Origin: Bettongia penicillata ogilbyi
Lineage: Eukaryota; Chordata; Mammalia; Diprotodontia; Potoroidae
DNA length: 64,000 nt
Reading direction: 5' to 3'
Assembly (NCBI GenBank): GCA_023548195.1
Contig: JAJHZJ010000014.1
Coordinates: 13,926,718 to 13,990,717, forward strand
A model generated the notes under the pieces. That model had not been told where the DNA came from, ran no database searches, and saw nothing but the letters and a program-made list of their open reading frames with translations. Below, one piece after another: positions 1-12,171 of this stretch. A program made the position numbers and the translations under genes. How positions within the stretch are numbered: position 1 is the stretch's first letter; each line of letters opens with the position of its first letter.

Positions 1-317
1 GGTATTGGATTAGGTAATCTTTAAAGCCCTTTCATCTTTACAATTCTACAGGTTTATTTATTTTAAAAGCCTATGCTACCAACATGAAATTAGCACTTAC
101 AAATTGTATCATATTGCTTGGCTAAAGTAAAAAAAGGATTTATATCTAGAAAAGACTCAAGACAACATCTTGTCCAATATCCTTAATAGATAATTAGGGA
201 AAATGAGAGTAAGCAAAGATAAATGTTTTCTTCAAGGTTATAAAACTATTAAAAAAAAACCCAAACAAACCCCAAAAAGAAAAACTCAGAACTACTTAGT
301 GCCAATCTAGTTTGCAT
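1..317. other. AT-rich sequence, nothing recognised
   Basis: No long ORF, no recognisable repeat and no RNA gene. Short A-runs only. Confidence 0.5.
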
Positions 318-540
318 AGAATCAGAGCATCTCAGTCGGTAGACGTCAATATCATCTAGTCCACAACCTCACTGAAGCATAAATTCTTTCTGTAACTTCT
401 CTGTCAAGTGGTTTTCTACTTTCTTTTTTTGAATATCTTTCATGATGAAACATATCTCACTCCACCAAAATCCATAACTTTAGTGGAAATTTCATAGGTA
501 GTCCTGAAAGGCAAATAATTCTACTTCTTTTGGGGAATGG
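318..540 (+). repeat. Old interspersed repeat, same family as 58.1 kb
   Basis: It contains a block reading roughly 'gaatcagagcatctcagtc' followed by 'catctagtccacaacc' and then 'gtcaagtggttttcta'. This resembles an ancient mammalian/amniote repeat whose core reads like 'aggtcatctagtccaacc'. Heavily diverged. The family name is not known to me with certainty. Confidence 0.4.
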
Positions 541-3500
541 CAAAATCATTTTTTCAAAGAGCAAATTAAATTTGGTTTCTAATTAATATTACTTGCAATG
601 AGAGATATGCTGATGAATTGGTAAGTACACCTTTAATTTTAACCTGCATTGTTAACATTTTCTCCATCACTTTCTTAAGTCTAGACAATCCGCACAGCAA
701 TAAATTAAGTCATAATTTGTAACTTTTGCCACTTTCTGATGTACTCACATTGAAAATTCAACAATTAGCTTTCCTGAACTGACTTGAGTTGGCTCCAGAA
801 CTTCCCTGCTTAAGGTTCATTAATTTTATGACCAATTACTTCATTTGGTTCCAGAGCTGTACTAAAGTTTGATTTGGTGGCCTTACTACCTTCACTTTAT
901 TTGTTAGTGGAATTGGTGAGAAACTGGATGTATTCCTACAAATCCTTCTTCATTGCTGACAACAGCAACTAAAGATATACTTCTAGCCTTGGTCGGCAGT
1001 GGTAGCCTCTTAATACACAAAGAGAGCACTTAGTAAGTGTCAGTGAGATAAAATAACATATTCTTAATTACATTTGCTGAGAATAATCTTATGTGAAAAA
1101 GAAATAATTAGGATAAGGAGTCATTTTACATGAAAAGCAGTATTCATTCTATTGTGGACTTTCGCAAATTGATGTGCTAAAGTGAATTCATACTTACAAA
1201 TATTCAAATTTATTGACTAAAAATACATTTTTAGAGCTGATGTGATAAAAATATCTTAGAGAAAATGTGCTATTTAACCTACATTATTTGATATTATTTC
1301 ACATTATTGAATATCTATATAATAGTTATATCTTTTACTCATCTTGTGCAATTCTTGTTAGAATAAAATTAAGGAAAATAAAGAAACTATTTAAACTATT
1401 AAAACTGATCCAGTCAGTGATGGAATGTGTTATATTATCCAGTATTAATTGAATAGTAGGGAAAAAGGAGAATTTTATTATTTAATTCTCATTTTAATGC
1501 AATTTGTGAGGACTTTTCGGTATAACAGCAGGTTTATCTTAAATAAATTGAGTCATATTGTAGTACCAAATTGTTTCAGAATAGTTACTCCATTATTTTA
1601 GTAGAGATTACTTGCTTAAAGTGAAACCTATACTGAATCCTTTCTGACCTGTTTTATATTGTGATATTGATAACCAGCCACACTTGCTAGCCATTTATCT
1701 TGCTTTCCCCTGAGTAATCTCTTTCCCCCCCGGATCTTAATTCTGCTAATAGCACCCTTGACTGGCTGCCAGACAACAAACACAGGCAGGTGAAAAATGA
1801 ATGGCTCCAGTCTGACCGCTGATAACTACGAAAGGCTTTTTATTCTTAGAATTTCCTACAAAAACACAAGATGACTGGATGAGTGTCACCTACATTCCTC
1901 TTGAGTGCTTTTTAAAAACCCTTTCAATTGCGGTTATTCTTGGAAGGAAACAGGACTATTGATAATTTTTCTTCTTGCTTAAAAAAAAATAAACCCCTAC
2001 AGTTCCTGAGTATTTGAGTTTCTTTGTTATTCAAAAAACATGAGTAAGTGATATAGTTTAATTAAAAGAGATAGGGATAGGGGTAAGGAGAAGAAGGAGA
2101 TGACTTCTCAAATGACTACTTAATGTGTAGAACGCATAGTTCTTTGAGAGTTTTATGGTTTGAGGCTTTATGTAGTAAAATGGGTTAAATGTATACATGT
2201 GCTAGAGGTATGCAAATAAGTTTTAGAAGAAACAATGCTTTTAAATTTTATCGTCTGTTGAAATGAGTTATAAATTTGGAGAGCAAAACCTGTTACTGTT
2301 TTCATTCGTTGAAATCAATATGGCACATGGTAATGGTGGAGGTTGTAGTGGGTAGCTTTAACTCTGAAAAGCTATTAAAAACAACTCACAGTATCCCTCT
2401 AGTGATGGGTTAGATTCCCTAATACTAAAGGCATCAAGAGCACTCAGTTTTCTGAATAATCTAGGTAAATTTAAATAATCTCTGTAATTTTACAGATCTA
2501 AGAGTTGTGTGGATTGCTAACTTGAGCACTGTATTAAAAATCGCAATGAAGTCAAGCTAAAAAATAAAGATTTCATTTTATTGCCATGATTTAGGTTGAG
2601 CATTTGAGTATATGATTAAAGGTGAGTGGTGCTCAAGCTGGGGTATGATTGGCTTTGCTGGGCTATATAAAGTATCAACTGTTCCTTCAGGGAAATCATT
2701 TTAATAGATAACAGCATGTTTATACTATGTTTCATCAGAGATATTTAAATCTAAATTAAGAGCAGTTGTGAGATGGGTTGCCAATTTTTCTTGTGATAAA
2801 AGGGAAATAGTTCAACAAATATAGTCCAGATGTTATCTTAATCTAGTCCTCATGGAAAAAAGCACATAGGAGAGTAACAATAGTATGTTCTACCTGTTTC
2901 TAATTTTCCTCCTCTCAGACACCCCCTGTGAGAGATAGATTAAACCAACACATCATTTATGAATCAGCACCGGCCTGGGACTTATTTTATATGTACAGAC
3001 TAAAATTTGCAGCCACTGGTTTTTGATAAAAGTAAAAAAAATGCTTGGTTGTAGATAGCATTTGAAGGAGAATCCTTTAGACAGTTGTTGGTTTAAAGGA
3101 AAGGCAATGAGTTTAGAGGTCCAGAGTTCAGTGAATGTTCTGATATTAATTACTTCTTTGCTTTAGGCTGCATAATCTGTAATATGATGTAATAAAGTCA
3201 AGATCATGGAAATGGGTTATGATAAAATTCTCTGGACGCCTCAAAGTGCCTCCTACTTTTCTTGGATGTTCTGCTTATAGTTCTGAACCTAGTATGACTC
3301 CCCTATGTGGGGGTCTTTCTTTTGAAGTCTGAGATCCCCTTTGGTTCGGACCAGGATCTACAATGGAGGAATCTTAATAATCACCTCATGCCCTACTTTC
3401 CTTTGTTATCTTTCCCTCATTTCCCTTCATCTTCTTTATGGGATTTGTATGAACACTGGCCCATTAGACACTTTCAAGATACCCTAGGTGTTTCAGGTAG

Positions 3501-5060
3501 AGAAACTCTTTCTAGTTGACCTTGTGGGAATTGTGCAGAGTTCCCTTAGAGCCAAAAAAGAAGAAACTGATTTGTTTGTAAATCATGCAGGACATATGAT
3601 TGTGTTGTTTCAGTGTATTGAAACTGTCACTGAAGCAGATGTTCAATAACTCCTCAGTAGCCTGAAAGTGTCTACTATTCTTTTCTTGAATAATTTATAT
3701 ATGAAAAGAACCTAGTTAATTAAAATGATAAGGTATCCTGATATTAAAACTCTCGAGTATGAAAGGACCTGCATTATTTTGTACTGTTCTACAGGCAGCA
3801 AAATAATGGCAACAATCTGTATATAAAGTCATTCCTTCCCCAAAAAGAATTTTGACAAGCCTCTGGATCATCTCAAATGTTTTCTGCAAGAAATTAATTC
3901 TGTTTTCAAAATATAATATTTCCATATTTATTTAATGACAGTGAAACAAGGCTATGCTGTAAGAAAAATGAGCCTTCAGGGACTGCCCACACAGCTGGAC
4001 CTCTGCAGAGGGAGGTGTTAAAGAAACATTTCCAATGAGAAAGGACAACTAGGATTTACATTTTTAATGATAACCTTGGAAAGGCTACCTAGTGGCACCT
4101 AAATTGTATGACTGTGACAAAAATGGCATCCAAAACTAAAGGAAGTTTTCTTGTCAGATACCTGTCAGAAATAACAACTTTCTAAAGAAATCTTTGCAGA
4201 TTTTCTTCACAATTTCCAATGAATCAGGTGTCAAGGTGTTTCAAGAATGATCAAGCCACATAATATATGAATTAATATGTGGCTTAGAGAGATTAAGTGT
4301 TTAAATGCTTTCCTATTTCTCTATATGTGATTTACATATGATTAAAAAGCTAAACTTTAAAAATAATTAAAACAATATGACATAGGATATATCAATTAAT
4401 ACAGAAACCATGTTATTAGTAGGAGTTTGCACTTCCTGTACAAAACTCTATTTTACTGTATAGAATGAGAATGTGAACTCTATCATGTTGGGCTATTTAG
4501 CAATCTATTAGTGCATTCATCTTTTCATCATTTGACAGGTGGAAGTAGTAGTAGTACAGTTTTTAGCTTTAATTATAAAGGATTCCAGATGTAGAATGCT
4601 ACAAAAATTAAAACCAGAGCTACTCATATGTCCTTTCAAAGTAAGCCAACTTCAAGTTATCTGCTTCTCATTTAAAAACATTATTAAGGCTATTACTAAG
4701 AAATTCATGGTGTTAGCCTGTTCCAATAACTGACACCTTTAAAGTGATTAAATAGATTTAGAGTGTGTAGAAAAGTAAATTTGTCTTAAAGAATGACTCT
4801 AATCATCCATTTACATATAATAGACAAATCAGTGTCCATAATTTCAAGATTTGTGTTAGCCTTGAGAAGATGTGTTAAATTGGAGGGTGATCCTTACCCT
4901 TCCACCTTTCCTTAGCTTTGTTTTGTCTTCATGATTAAGCTTCATTTCATTGTTTGATTACTTAGAAATGAAAGTTTAATCATCATAATTTACCTGCTAG
5001 TTGGCGGTTAACTCTTAGAAGTGAATGTTTTCTCAAAGGAAAAATAACTGAAATTAGAAC
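541..5060. other. Long gene-free stretch, mostly single-copy
   Basis: I see no ORF with a recognisable product and no clear transposon. The longest open frames (about 60-70 codons at 1267, 3307, 3716 and 4539) have random-looking, AT-driven composition. It could be intron or intergenic DNA. Confidence 0.45.
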
Positions 5061-5760
5061 ATTTTTGCTCTGTCACTAATAAAAAAATAAATCTGTCAAC
5101 TTGACTAGCATTTTTGTAAATTCAACCTGCTGTAATTTTCCAGCAGCCATTTCTATAGCTGAACCAGAAACACATTCAAACAAACAAATGTGGCTGTTCA
5201 TCTGACTTCAAATGTCTGAGATTGTTGGTAATTACGTTAGCTGGAAAGGCTGATAAATTAGAAAAGTAACTTGTTTGGTGTAAACCGAACCTGTTTCTGA
5301 GGCAGAAATGTTAGGCTTTTATCCTCTGGAGTGTGATTGAAAGGGTGAGAAGTTAATTTGGCAGCTTCACTTCTATGGTTTCATAATGTTTCTCCCCATC
5401 TGCCCCCCACCTCCCTTAGCTGCAATGAAGGAGGTGATTTCAGTGCTTTGTGCCTGCCCTCATACAAGGCAAGAGCATGACCCGAAACGAAACCCCTCTC
5501 CCCAGGGCACATCCTGAGCAGCAACAGCTTGGCTCAAGTGTTTCTTATGAACAACCGTCCAGAGCACTTGATCTAAATCATACCATTTCCTTCACAGTAT
5601 GGCATAGTTAACAAGTCAGTGCATCAACACAATCTGCAGATGGCAGTTCAAAAGGTGCTCGTCCCCTCAGTGAGAGGGAGGGCAATGAGTGCTCATTACA
5701 CGAATTCAGCCAGGGGCTCCATCAGGGTGTGAGGGAGGAAAGGGGGGCAGGCCTACCCTG
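5061..5760. other. Candidate conserved non-coding block
   Basis: This stretch is less AT-biased than its surroundings, has no repeat signature, and contains homeodomain-like TAAT words and balanced composition (for example around 5100-5300 and 5560-5720). Such texture is typical of conserved non-coding elements, but nothing in a single sequence proves conservation. No reading frame looks coding. Confidence 0.15.
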
Positions 5761-7509
5761 AAAATGTATGTCTGTGCAAATAACTGCTGGTTTTGGAAAA
5801 GTGTGTTGTTAGAGTAAAGTGTAAACAACTTTCAGAAAAAAAGCTGTACATAGAGTGGACTGTGGTCTCAGAAAGGAGAAGGCAATGAAATTAGTGACAG
5901 TGTGCCTGCAACATCTACCTTGCTCCATTTATCTGAAAACCTTGGCAAATGTAATGTAATTTATTGAGCAAAGTCCCAAAGATCAAAAGGGAAGTTATCA
6001 ACAAATGCAAGCATTGCCAGGCTGTGCATGCCACAGATCTCTTGAGTACTACAGACAGTATTTTAGATCAAGGTTTATACTCCTACACAAATTACATTAA
6101 GTCTGAATGTCCGATGAAGAATCTATGAGACATATTGGTCCTTTAGACTTCAAAACAAACTTAAATTAGAACCATATTGCTGGAATACTTCTTAGCTAAC
6201 ATTTATATTACTTCAGTTACCAAATCCAGATTAAGTCCCAGGATCAGCAGGGGAGGACATAATATATTAAGAAGTAAGATGAGGGTGTGCACTTCTGGCC
6301 TCCTCTTATAAAAATTTACAAAAAGTTTCTTCAAACTAACAAGGAAATGACTATAAGACCCTAAAATGTTGATTTCCAGAGGCAAATGAAGGGAGGCCAG
6401 CTTCCCTACCATGTCATCTGTGTGTGCGTGCCATGAATGCCTTTGGGAATAGTTTGGATCACTTGGAGCAAGACTGTTGCAAGGTCTCAGATATCAAGGA
6501 ACATAATTATACACATGTAGGGAGATTCAGTCAAGTTTTCTCTCAGTGAATTGTCAGAGTAAGAGATATATCTCAGGAGACCATATAAGGCTGATCTTTG
6601 TAAGAAAATCTCTTTGGGAGCTCTCAAGGTGGGGTTTTACCATAAATTTCATTGCTTAGAAAAAAGGAACTTTTAGTCCTATGCTGTATTAAAAGCCTAC
6701 CAGTAAAAAAAAATTTCTTTCTCCATTTATCTTAACATAAACATACTTAAAAGTGAACACATTTTATTCTTCACATTTCATTAACAGAATGGTTTTTAGT
6801 GTACTTTATAAGTGATGTTACTTTTCAAAGAATGAAGAAAAATTTGAAAATTGTCATTGTGAGAATTTTTTCTCTCAAATTAATATTTCATTCTATTAAT
6901 GTCACCTTATAAACCAAAATATAATATAACTAAAAATAAAAAGTAAAACCATCATCATGATTGGCAGAAATTTAATATTCAAGTGGACGCTGTTCTGGAG
7001 TTTTTCGGCTATAAACCAATATTTCAGAACTCTAAATTCCTGTCCTCTTAAAAGAACAGCAGTACCCCAATCCAGGGGCCTTGTTCATTAAGTAATTTTA
7101 GTTTCTTAATGTAGAGAAACAGAGAAAAGAAAGAGAAATAAAAGCACCAGGGGGGAATATTAGTGAATTCCTTTCCAGTTTTCTCCCTCACATGAGCTTG
7201 CTATGTTTAGAAGTTCTTGCCTTAAGGGGATGTGCTTGTATATTTACATAGCTTTATATAGTGTAATTTAGGAGGAAAACAGAATACAATAAAAATTAAT
7301 TTGTGTCTTAAATTCTATCTCTTATCAAGGTTCTAAATTATGTCTGGAATCACAAATTTATTGTGCCTAGGCAAATGCTTCATATACTTTAATTCTTTAA
7401 TTAATGGAAGTTATCTGCATGTTGAAAAAGAGGCTTGAATCAGTCATTTAAAAATGACTAATGATTGGAAACTCACTTAAACTAAAGAATTGGCAAGAGT
7501 ATTATCAAA
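5761..7509. other. Gene-free stretch, nothing recognised
   Basis: No recognisable ORF, RNA gene or repeat. The 69-codon minus-strand frame near 6203-6412 has no family resemblance that I can see. Confidence 0.4.
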
Positions 7510-7612
7510 TGGGGAGCTAGAAAATCTGAGTTCAGTCCTCAACTCTGCTGCTTTTCACCTGCATAAACTTGAGCAAGTTACTTAACCTCTCTGGGTCTCA
7601 GTTTTCTGAGAC
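7510..7612 (+). repeat. MIR (CORE-SINE) fragment
   Basis: The core reads 'gagcaagttacttaacctct' followed by 'ctgggtctcagttttc', which is the sense-strand MIR core and its downstream conserved segment. Diverged and truncated at both ends. Confidence 0.8.
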
Positions 7613-8504
7613 CTTTGCAGATTTATAGTTAAGATACTATTTTATCACTGGGAATGGGTGAAGGGGGAGCCCTTTCTCTCACTTCAGAGCAGATGCACAT
7701 TTTGACTGCATGATGATAGTTTTAACTGGCTGCTGAGGCAGAAATCTGTGGGTCTCCTAAAGGAGCATTGCCCACCTGTCAGACCTCTTTGCCTAAGAGC
7801 CTGTAAGTATGCGGGGATGATTCTTTGGACTGCAGATAGTAGATGTATGGTTAAAGGCCTTTTAGCCCATTGGCCTTGGGAGAACATGGCCTGTGTATAA
7901 GATGGGACTGCCTCTTCTCTCTCCTCCCCTCTCCTGCTCTTTTGGTACAGGGCCTTATGAGATCTCCAAAGTCAGCTGGTGTCTTTCCTCCTTTCTGGAA
8001 ATCTTAGCAGCAAGGAGTCAGTTACTGTTGCAGTTGCACTTGCAGCAGGGTCAATGGCAGATTGGACAATTAGAAAGTTACCCAAACAGAGAGAAATTAT
8101 CAAAAAGAAAAGAACCTAGGTGACATTGATCAAGCTGTACTCAGTGAAGGCAAACTATAAAATAGTGAAACAAAAACTTTGTTACAAATGTCTCAACAAG
8201 GCTTGAGAATTTATTGCAAAGTCAACTGATAGCAAACATTTTCATGTTGAACTGAAACTTTGGTGTAAGTCCAATTTAATCATGATGAATGATTTCCTGG
8301 ATGCATTTTGTTGAATTAAATTAATGTTTTTTAAATCAATATCCATTCATGAGATTGGTATTCCATTTTCCCTCTCTGTTTTGTCCTTCCCTGGCTCAGA
8401 TATTAGGACTGTATTTGTTTTATGAAAGAAATCTGGAAGAATACGTCCTCCCATTTTTAAAAATAATATGTTTAGAATTGGGATTGTTCTTTAAAAGTTT
8501 GTTA
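7613..8504. other. Gene-free stretch, nothing recognised
   Basis: Includes a slightly GC-richer patch (7680-8060) with short overlapping frames on both strands. None has a recognisable motif. A decayed LTR is possible but there is no clear TG...CA boundary. Confidence 0.35.
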
Positions 8505-9148
8505 GACATGATTTAAACATAAAAGATTATATAAGCAAATCAGGAGACCAAGAGATAGAGAGCATTACTGGATGTAAAATGGACAATTTTGATTATATTA
8601 AATTAAAAAGGTTTTGCACAAACAAAACCAGTGCAACCAAGATTAGAAAAAAAGCAAAAAGCTGGGAAAAATTTTTACAGAGTGTCTTTGATAAAACCCT
8701 CATTTCTCAAATATATAGAAAATTCATTCAAATTTATAAGGATACAAGTCATTCCTAACTGATAAATGGTCAAAGAATATGAGCAAGGAGTTTTCAAATG
8801 AAGAAATCAAAGCTATCTACAATCATATGAAAAAATTTTCTAAATCAGTGTTGATTACAGAGATGCAAATTAAAACAGTTTTGAGGTACCATTTCATAAC
8901 TATCAGATTGGCTAACATGACAGAAAAATAATAATAAATGTCGGAGGAGATGTGAAAAAATTTGGATACTAATGCACTCTTGGTGGAGTTGTAAACTGAT
9001 CCAAATATTCTGGAGGGCAATTTGGAACTATACCCAAAGTGCAATCAAACTGTGCATACCCTTTGATATAACAATATCACCACTATGTCTGTATCCCAAA
9101 GAGACTAGAAAAAGTGGGGGGAAAGACCTATTTGTAGAAAAATATATA
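8505..9148 (+). mobile_element. L1-alpha, ORF2 3' part, segment 1 of 3
   Basis: This is the 3' end of an old LINE-1. Translated in broken frames it gives the L1 ORF2 C-terminal region: an 'IREMQIK'-like stretch near 8860, then 'WWSCKLIQIFWRAIWN' and 'CIPFDI...LYPKE' around 8975-9100. These match the tryptophan- and cysteine-rich C-terminus of L1 ORF2p. The ORF is dead (frameshifts and stops). HAL1-A interrupts the element at about 9148, and it resumes at about 11270. Its 5' boundary is approximate, and part of ORF2 appears internally deleted near 8520-8580. Confidence 0.85.
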
Positions 9149-9150
9149 GA

Positions 9151-10221
9151 GAGAGTTTTTTCCAACAAATGCAAATGATCCCGACCTTCGGATCTGACGA
9201 AGATGAGGACGTATTCTTGCCATCAGGTAAAGACGTGGAGGGCGGGTCCTCAGTACCCCAGACACCCCAGGGGGGTGGCGGGTGGGCTCAGGCCCTGGAA
9301 GAGCTCAAAAAGGATTTTGAAAAGCAAGTTAGACAGGTGGAGGAAAAACTGGGAAGAGAAATGAGAGAGATACAAGAAAAGTATGAAAAACAGGTCAATA
9401 TCTTGGTAAAGGAGACCCAAAAAAATGCTGAGGAAATTAACACGTTGAAAAATAGGCTCACTCAATTGGCAAAGGAGGTTCAAAAAGCCAATGAGGAAAA
9501 GAATGCTTTCAAAAGCAGAATGAGCCAAATGGAAAAAGAGGCTCAAAAGCTCACTGAAGAGAATAGTTCTCTCAAAATTAGAATGGAATAGATGGAGTCT
9601 AATGACTTTATGAGAAACCAAGAAATCACCAAACAAAACCAAAAGAATGAAAAAATGGAAGAGAATGTGAAATATCTCATGGGAAAAACAACTGACCTGG
9701 AAAATAGATCCAGGAGAGACAATTTAAAAATTATGGGACTACCTGAAAGTCATGATCAAAAAAAGAGCCTAGACATCATCTTCCATGAAATTATCAAGGA
9801 AAACTGCCCTGACATTCTAGAACCAGAGGGCAAAATAAGTATTGAAAGAATCCATCGATCACCACCTGAAAGAGATCCAAAAAGAGAAACTCCTAGGAAC
9901 ATTGTGGCCAAATTCCAGAACTCCCAGCTCAAGGAGAAAATCTTGCAAGCAGCTAGAAAGAAACAATTCCAGTACTGTGGAAATACAATCAGGATAACCC
10001 AAGATCTAGCAGCTTCTACATTAAGGGATCGAAGGGCGTGGAATAGGATATACCAGAAGTCAAAGGAACTAGGACTCAAACCAAGAATCACCTACCCAGC
10101 TAAACTGAGTATAATACTTCAAGGGAAAATATGGTCTTTCAATGAAACAGAGGACTTTCAATCATTCTTAATGAAAAGACCAGAGCTGAAAAGAAAATTT
10201 GACTTTCAAACACAAGAATGA
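9151..10221 (+). pseudogene. L1 ORF1p-like ORF of HAL1-A (5'-truncated, one stop)
   Basis: Encodes most of an L1 ORF1p homologue, the trimeric RNA-binding nucleic-acid chaperone that packages L1 RNA. Visible in order: a linker with 'QMQMIPTFGSD' (9163-9195), a K/E-rich heptad coiled coil (about 9295-9650), an RRM-like region around 'RRDNLKIMGLPE' (9712-9750), and a C-terminal RNA-binding domain with 'RETPRNIVAKF' (9883-9915) and 'ITYPAKLSIIL' (10087-10119). The first ~14 codons are missing through 5' truncation. A single TAG at 9589-9591 interrupts an otherwise continuous frame. Most related copies have a glutamine codon there, and only HAL1-B shares the stop. It is therefore nonfunctional as it stands. 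Confidence 0.88.
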
Positions 10222-10356
10222 GAAGAAGCATGAAAAAGGAAACAGCAAAGAGAAGTCTTAAGGGACTTACCAGAAATGAACTGTTTACATTCATACATGG
10301 AAAGACAATATTTCTAACTCTTAAAACTTTTCAGTATCTGGGTAGTTGGTGGGACC

Positions 10357-10412
10357 ACACATACACATGTACACGCATGCACACACATACACACATGCAC
10401 ACACATACAGAG
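10357..10412 (+). repeat. (CA)-rich microsatellite inside HAL1-A 3' UTR
   Basis: A run of alternating 'acacac', 'acatac' and 'acatgc' units just downstream of ORF1. The same position carries a CA/TG tract in HAL1-B, -D and -E, so the tract was present in their common source. Confidence 0.85.
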
Positions 10413-10439
10413 ATAGAGAGCACAGATTGAACTGAATAG

Positions 10440-11225
10440 GATGGGACCATACCTTAAAAGAAACTAAGGTAAGTGGTGAGAGAGAAATGTAGGGGGAGGA
10501 AAGAGAGGGAAAGGGAAGGGGATAACTATATGTCATTTAAGAGGCAGGTAGGAGTTTTTCTTAGTGGAGGGAAAAAGAGGAGAGCTGAGAAAAAAAACAA
10601 AAAAACAAGAAGTTTACCCTCATCACATTTGACTAAATGAAGGAGTGAAATGCACACTCATTTTGGTATGAAAACCTATCTTACAGTATAAGAAAGTGGG
10701 GGAGAAGGAGATATTGCAAGGGAGGGGATGATGGAGGGGAGGGCAAAGGGAGGAGGGAGCAATTTGAAGTCAACACTTTGGGAGGGACAGGATCAAGAGA
10801 CAGAAGAGAAACAATGAGGAGCAGGTTAGGAGGGATGGTAATCCAGTTAGTCTTACACAACACGACTATTAGGAAGGCCATTTGCAAAAACTACACAGAT
10901 AGGGCCTATATTGAATTGCCTGCCATCCCAAAGGGAATGGGTGGGGAGGGAGGGATGGGGAGAATTTGGAACTCAACGTTTTAGGAACAACTGTTTAATA
11001 TTTTTGTTGTAACTAGGAAAGAAGACATACAGTTAATGAGGAATAGAAAGTCATCTGTCCCTACAGGAGAAAAGAGAAGATGGAGACAAGAGAAGGGAGG
11101 GATGACAGAAGAGAGGGCAGATTGGAGATAGGGAAAATTAGATTGCTTGGGGTATTGGGGTGGGGGGAGGGCATAAAAGGGGAGAAAATTTGGAACCCAA
11201 AAATTTGTGAAAATGAATGTAAAAA
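10440..11225 (+). other. Polypurine 3' UTR of HAL1-A
   Basis: A sense strand rich in G and A, with many 'gggagg' and 'gggg' runs (for example 10690-10760, 10935-10965, 11150-11185). L1 elements of several mammals carry a G-rich polypurine tract in the 3' UTR that can form quadruplexes. Here it stretches over most of the 3' UTR and has no ORF. Confidence 0.6.
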
Positions 11226-11269
11226 ATTAAATAAATAAATAAAATTATAAAAAAAAAGAAAAATATATA

Positions 11270-11390
11270 TATAGTCGCTCTTTTTATTCAAAAAAATTGG
11301 AAATTGAGATATCCATCAACTGGGGAATGACTGAACAAATTATGGTATATATGATTGTGATGGAATACTATTGTTCTGTAAGAAATGATT
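11270..11390 (+). mobile_element. L1-alpha, segment 2 of 3
   Basis: Resumes the L1 ORF2 3' end after HAL1-A with 'aaattggaaattgaga' and 'ggaatactattgttctgta', the text expected directly downstream of segment 1. It is interrupted again by L1-beta. 'gaaatgatt' at 11382-11390 is the left TSD of L1-beta. Confidence 0.85.
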
Positions 11391-12171
11391 ATCCCTAATT
11401 GACAAATAGTCAAAGGATATGAACAGGCAGTTTTCAGAGGAAGAAATTAAAGCTATATATAGTCATATAGAAAAAATGCTGTAAATCATTATTGATTAGA
11501 GAGATGCAAATTAAAACAATTCTGAGGTACCACATCACACCTATCAGATTGGCTAATATGACAAAACAGGAAAATGATAAATGCTGGAGAAAATGTGGGA
11601 GAGTTGGAACACTTATTCATTGTTGGTGGAGCTGTGAGCTGATCAAACCATTCTGGAGAGCAATTTAGAACTATGCCGAAAAGGCTATAAAAATGTGCAT
11701 ACCCGTTGACCCAGCAATATAGCTTCTAGGACTTTATCTCAAAAGAGATCATAAAAATGGGAAAGGGTCCCACATGTACAGACATATTTATAGCACCTAA
11801 AGAACTGGAAATCAAGGGAATGCCCATCAATTGAGGAATGACTGAACAAGTTGTTGTTATATGAATGTTATATGTTGTAAATGAATGTAATAGAATACTA
11901 TTGTGCTATAATAAATTATAGACATGCAGACTTCAGAAAAACATGGAAAGACTTATATGAACTGATACAGAGTGAAGTGAGCAGAACCAGGAGAACATTA
12001 TACACAGTAGCAGCCACAGAGTGTGAGGACTGTTTCTGATAGACTTAACTCTTCACAACAATGTAAGGACCTAAAACATTCCCAAAGGACTCTAGATGCA
12101 AAATTCCATCCACATCCAGAGAAAGGACTATGGAGTCAGAATGCAGAATGAAGCAGACAATTTTTTATTTT
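11391..12171 (+). mobile_element. L1-beta, ORF2 3' part and start of 3' UTR
   Basis: A second 5'-truncated L1. It repeats the same ORF2 C-terminal text as L1-alpha ('gagatgcaaattaaaacaat', 'gttggtggagctgtgagctg') in a slightly different subfamily version. It inserted into L1-alpha with the TSD 'gaaatgatt' (11382-11390 and 15310-15318). The ORF is broken. It is interrupted at about 12172 by HAL1-B. Confidence 0.85.

Larger units (their letters stand above)
9149..11256 (+). mobile_element. HAL1-A, 5'-truncated half-LINE-1
   Basis: A LINE-1-derived element carrying ORF1 but no ORF2. It begins inside codon ~14 of ORF1, runs through the ORF1 stop (10221), a (CA)-rich tract, a polypurine 3' UTR and the terminal motif 'gaaaatttggaacccaaaa', and ends in an A-rich tail with 'ataaataaataaaatt'. 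It is flanked by the TSD 'agaaaaatatata' (9136-9148 and 11257-11269, the second followed by extra AT repeats). It sits inside L1-alpha, which continues on the other side. HAL1 elements are known to be moved by L1 ORF2p supplied in trans. This copy lacks the 5' UTR and cannot be self-driven. Confidence 0.88.

Noticed and set aside
1267..1452. Short ORFs of 60-80 codons throughout the single-copy DNA
   Set aside because: Composition is AT-driven, no motif is recognisable, and they are no more frequent than expected for random AT-rich sequence.
10218..10430. Small ORF downstream of ORF1 in HAL1-A, repeated in HAL1-B, as a second element protein
   Set aside because: Its His/Thr repeat comes from the CA tract, and outside A and B it is not kept open. 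A and B are nearly identical here, so they do not count as independent evidence.
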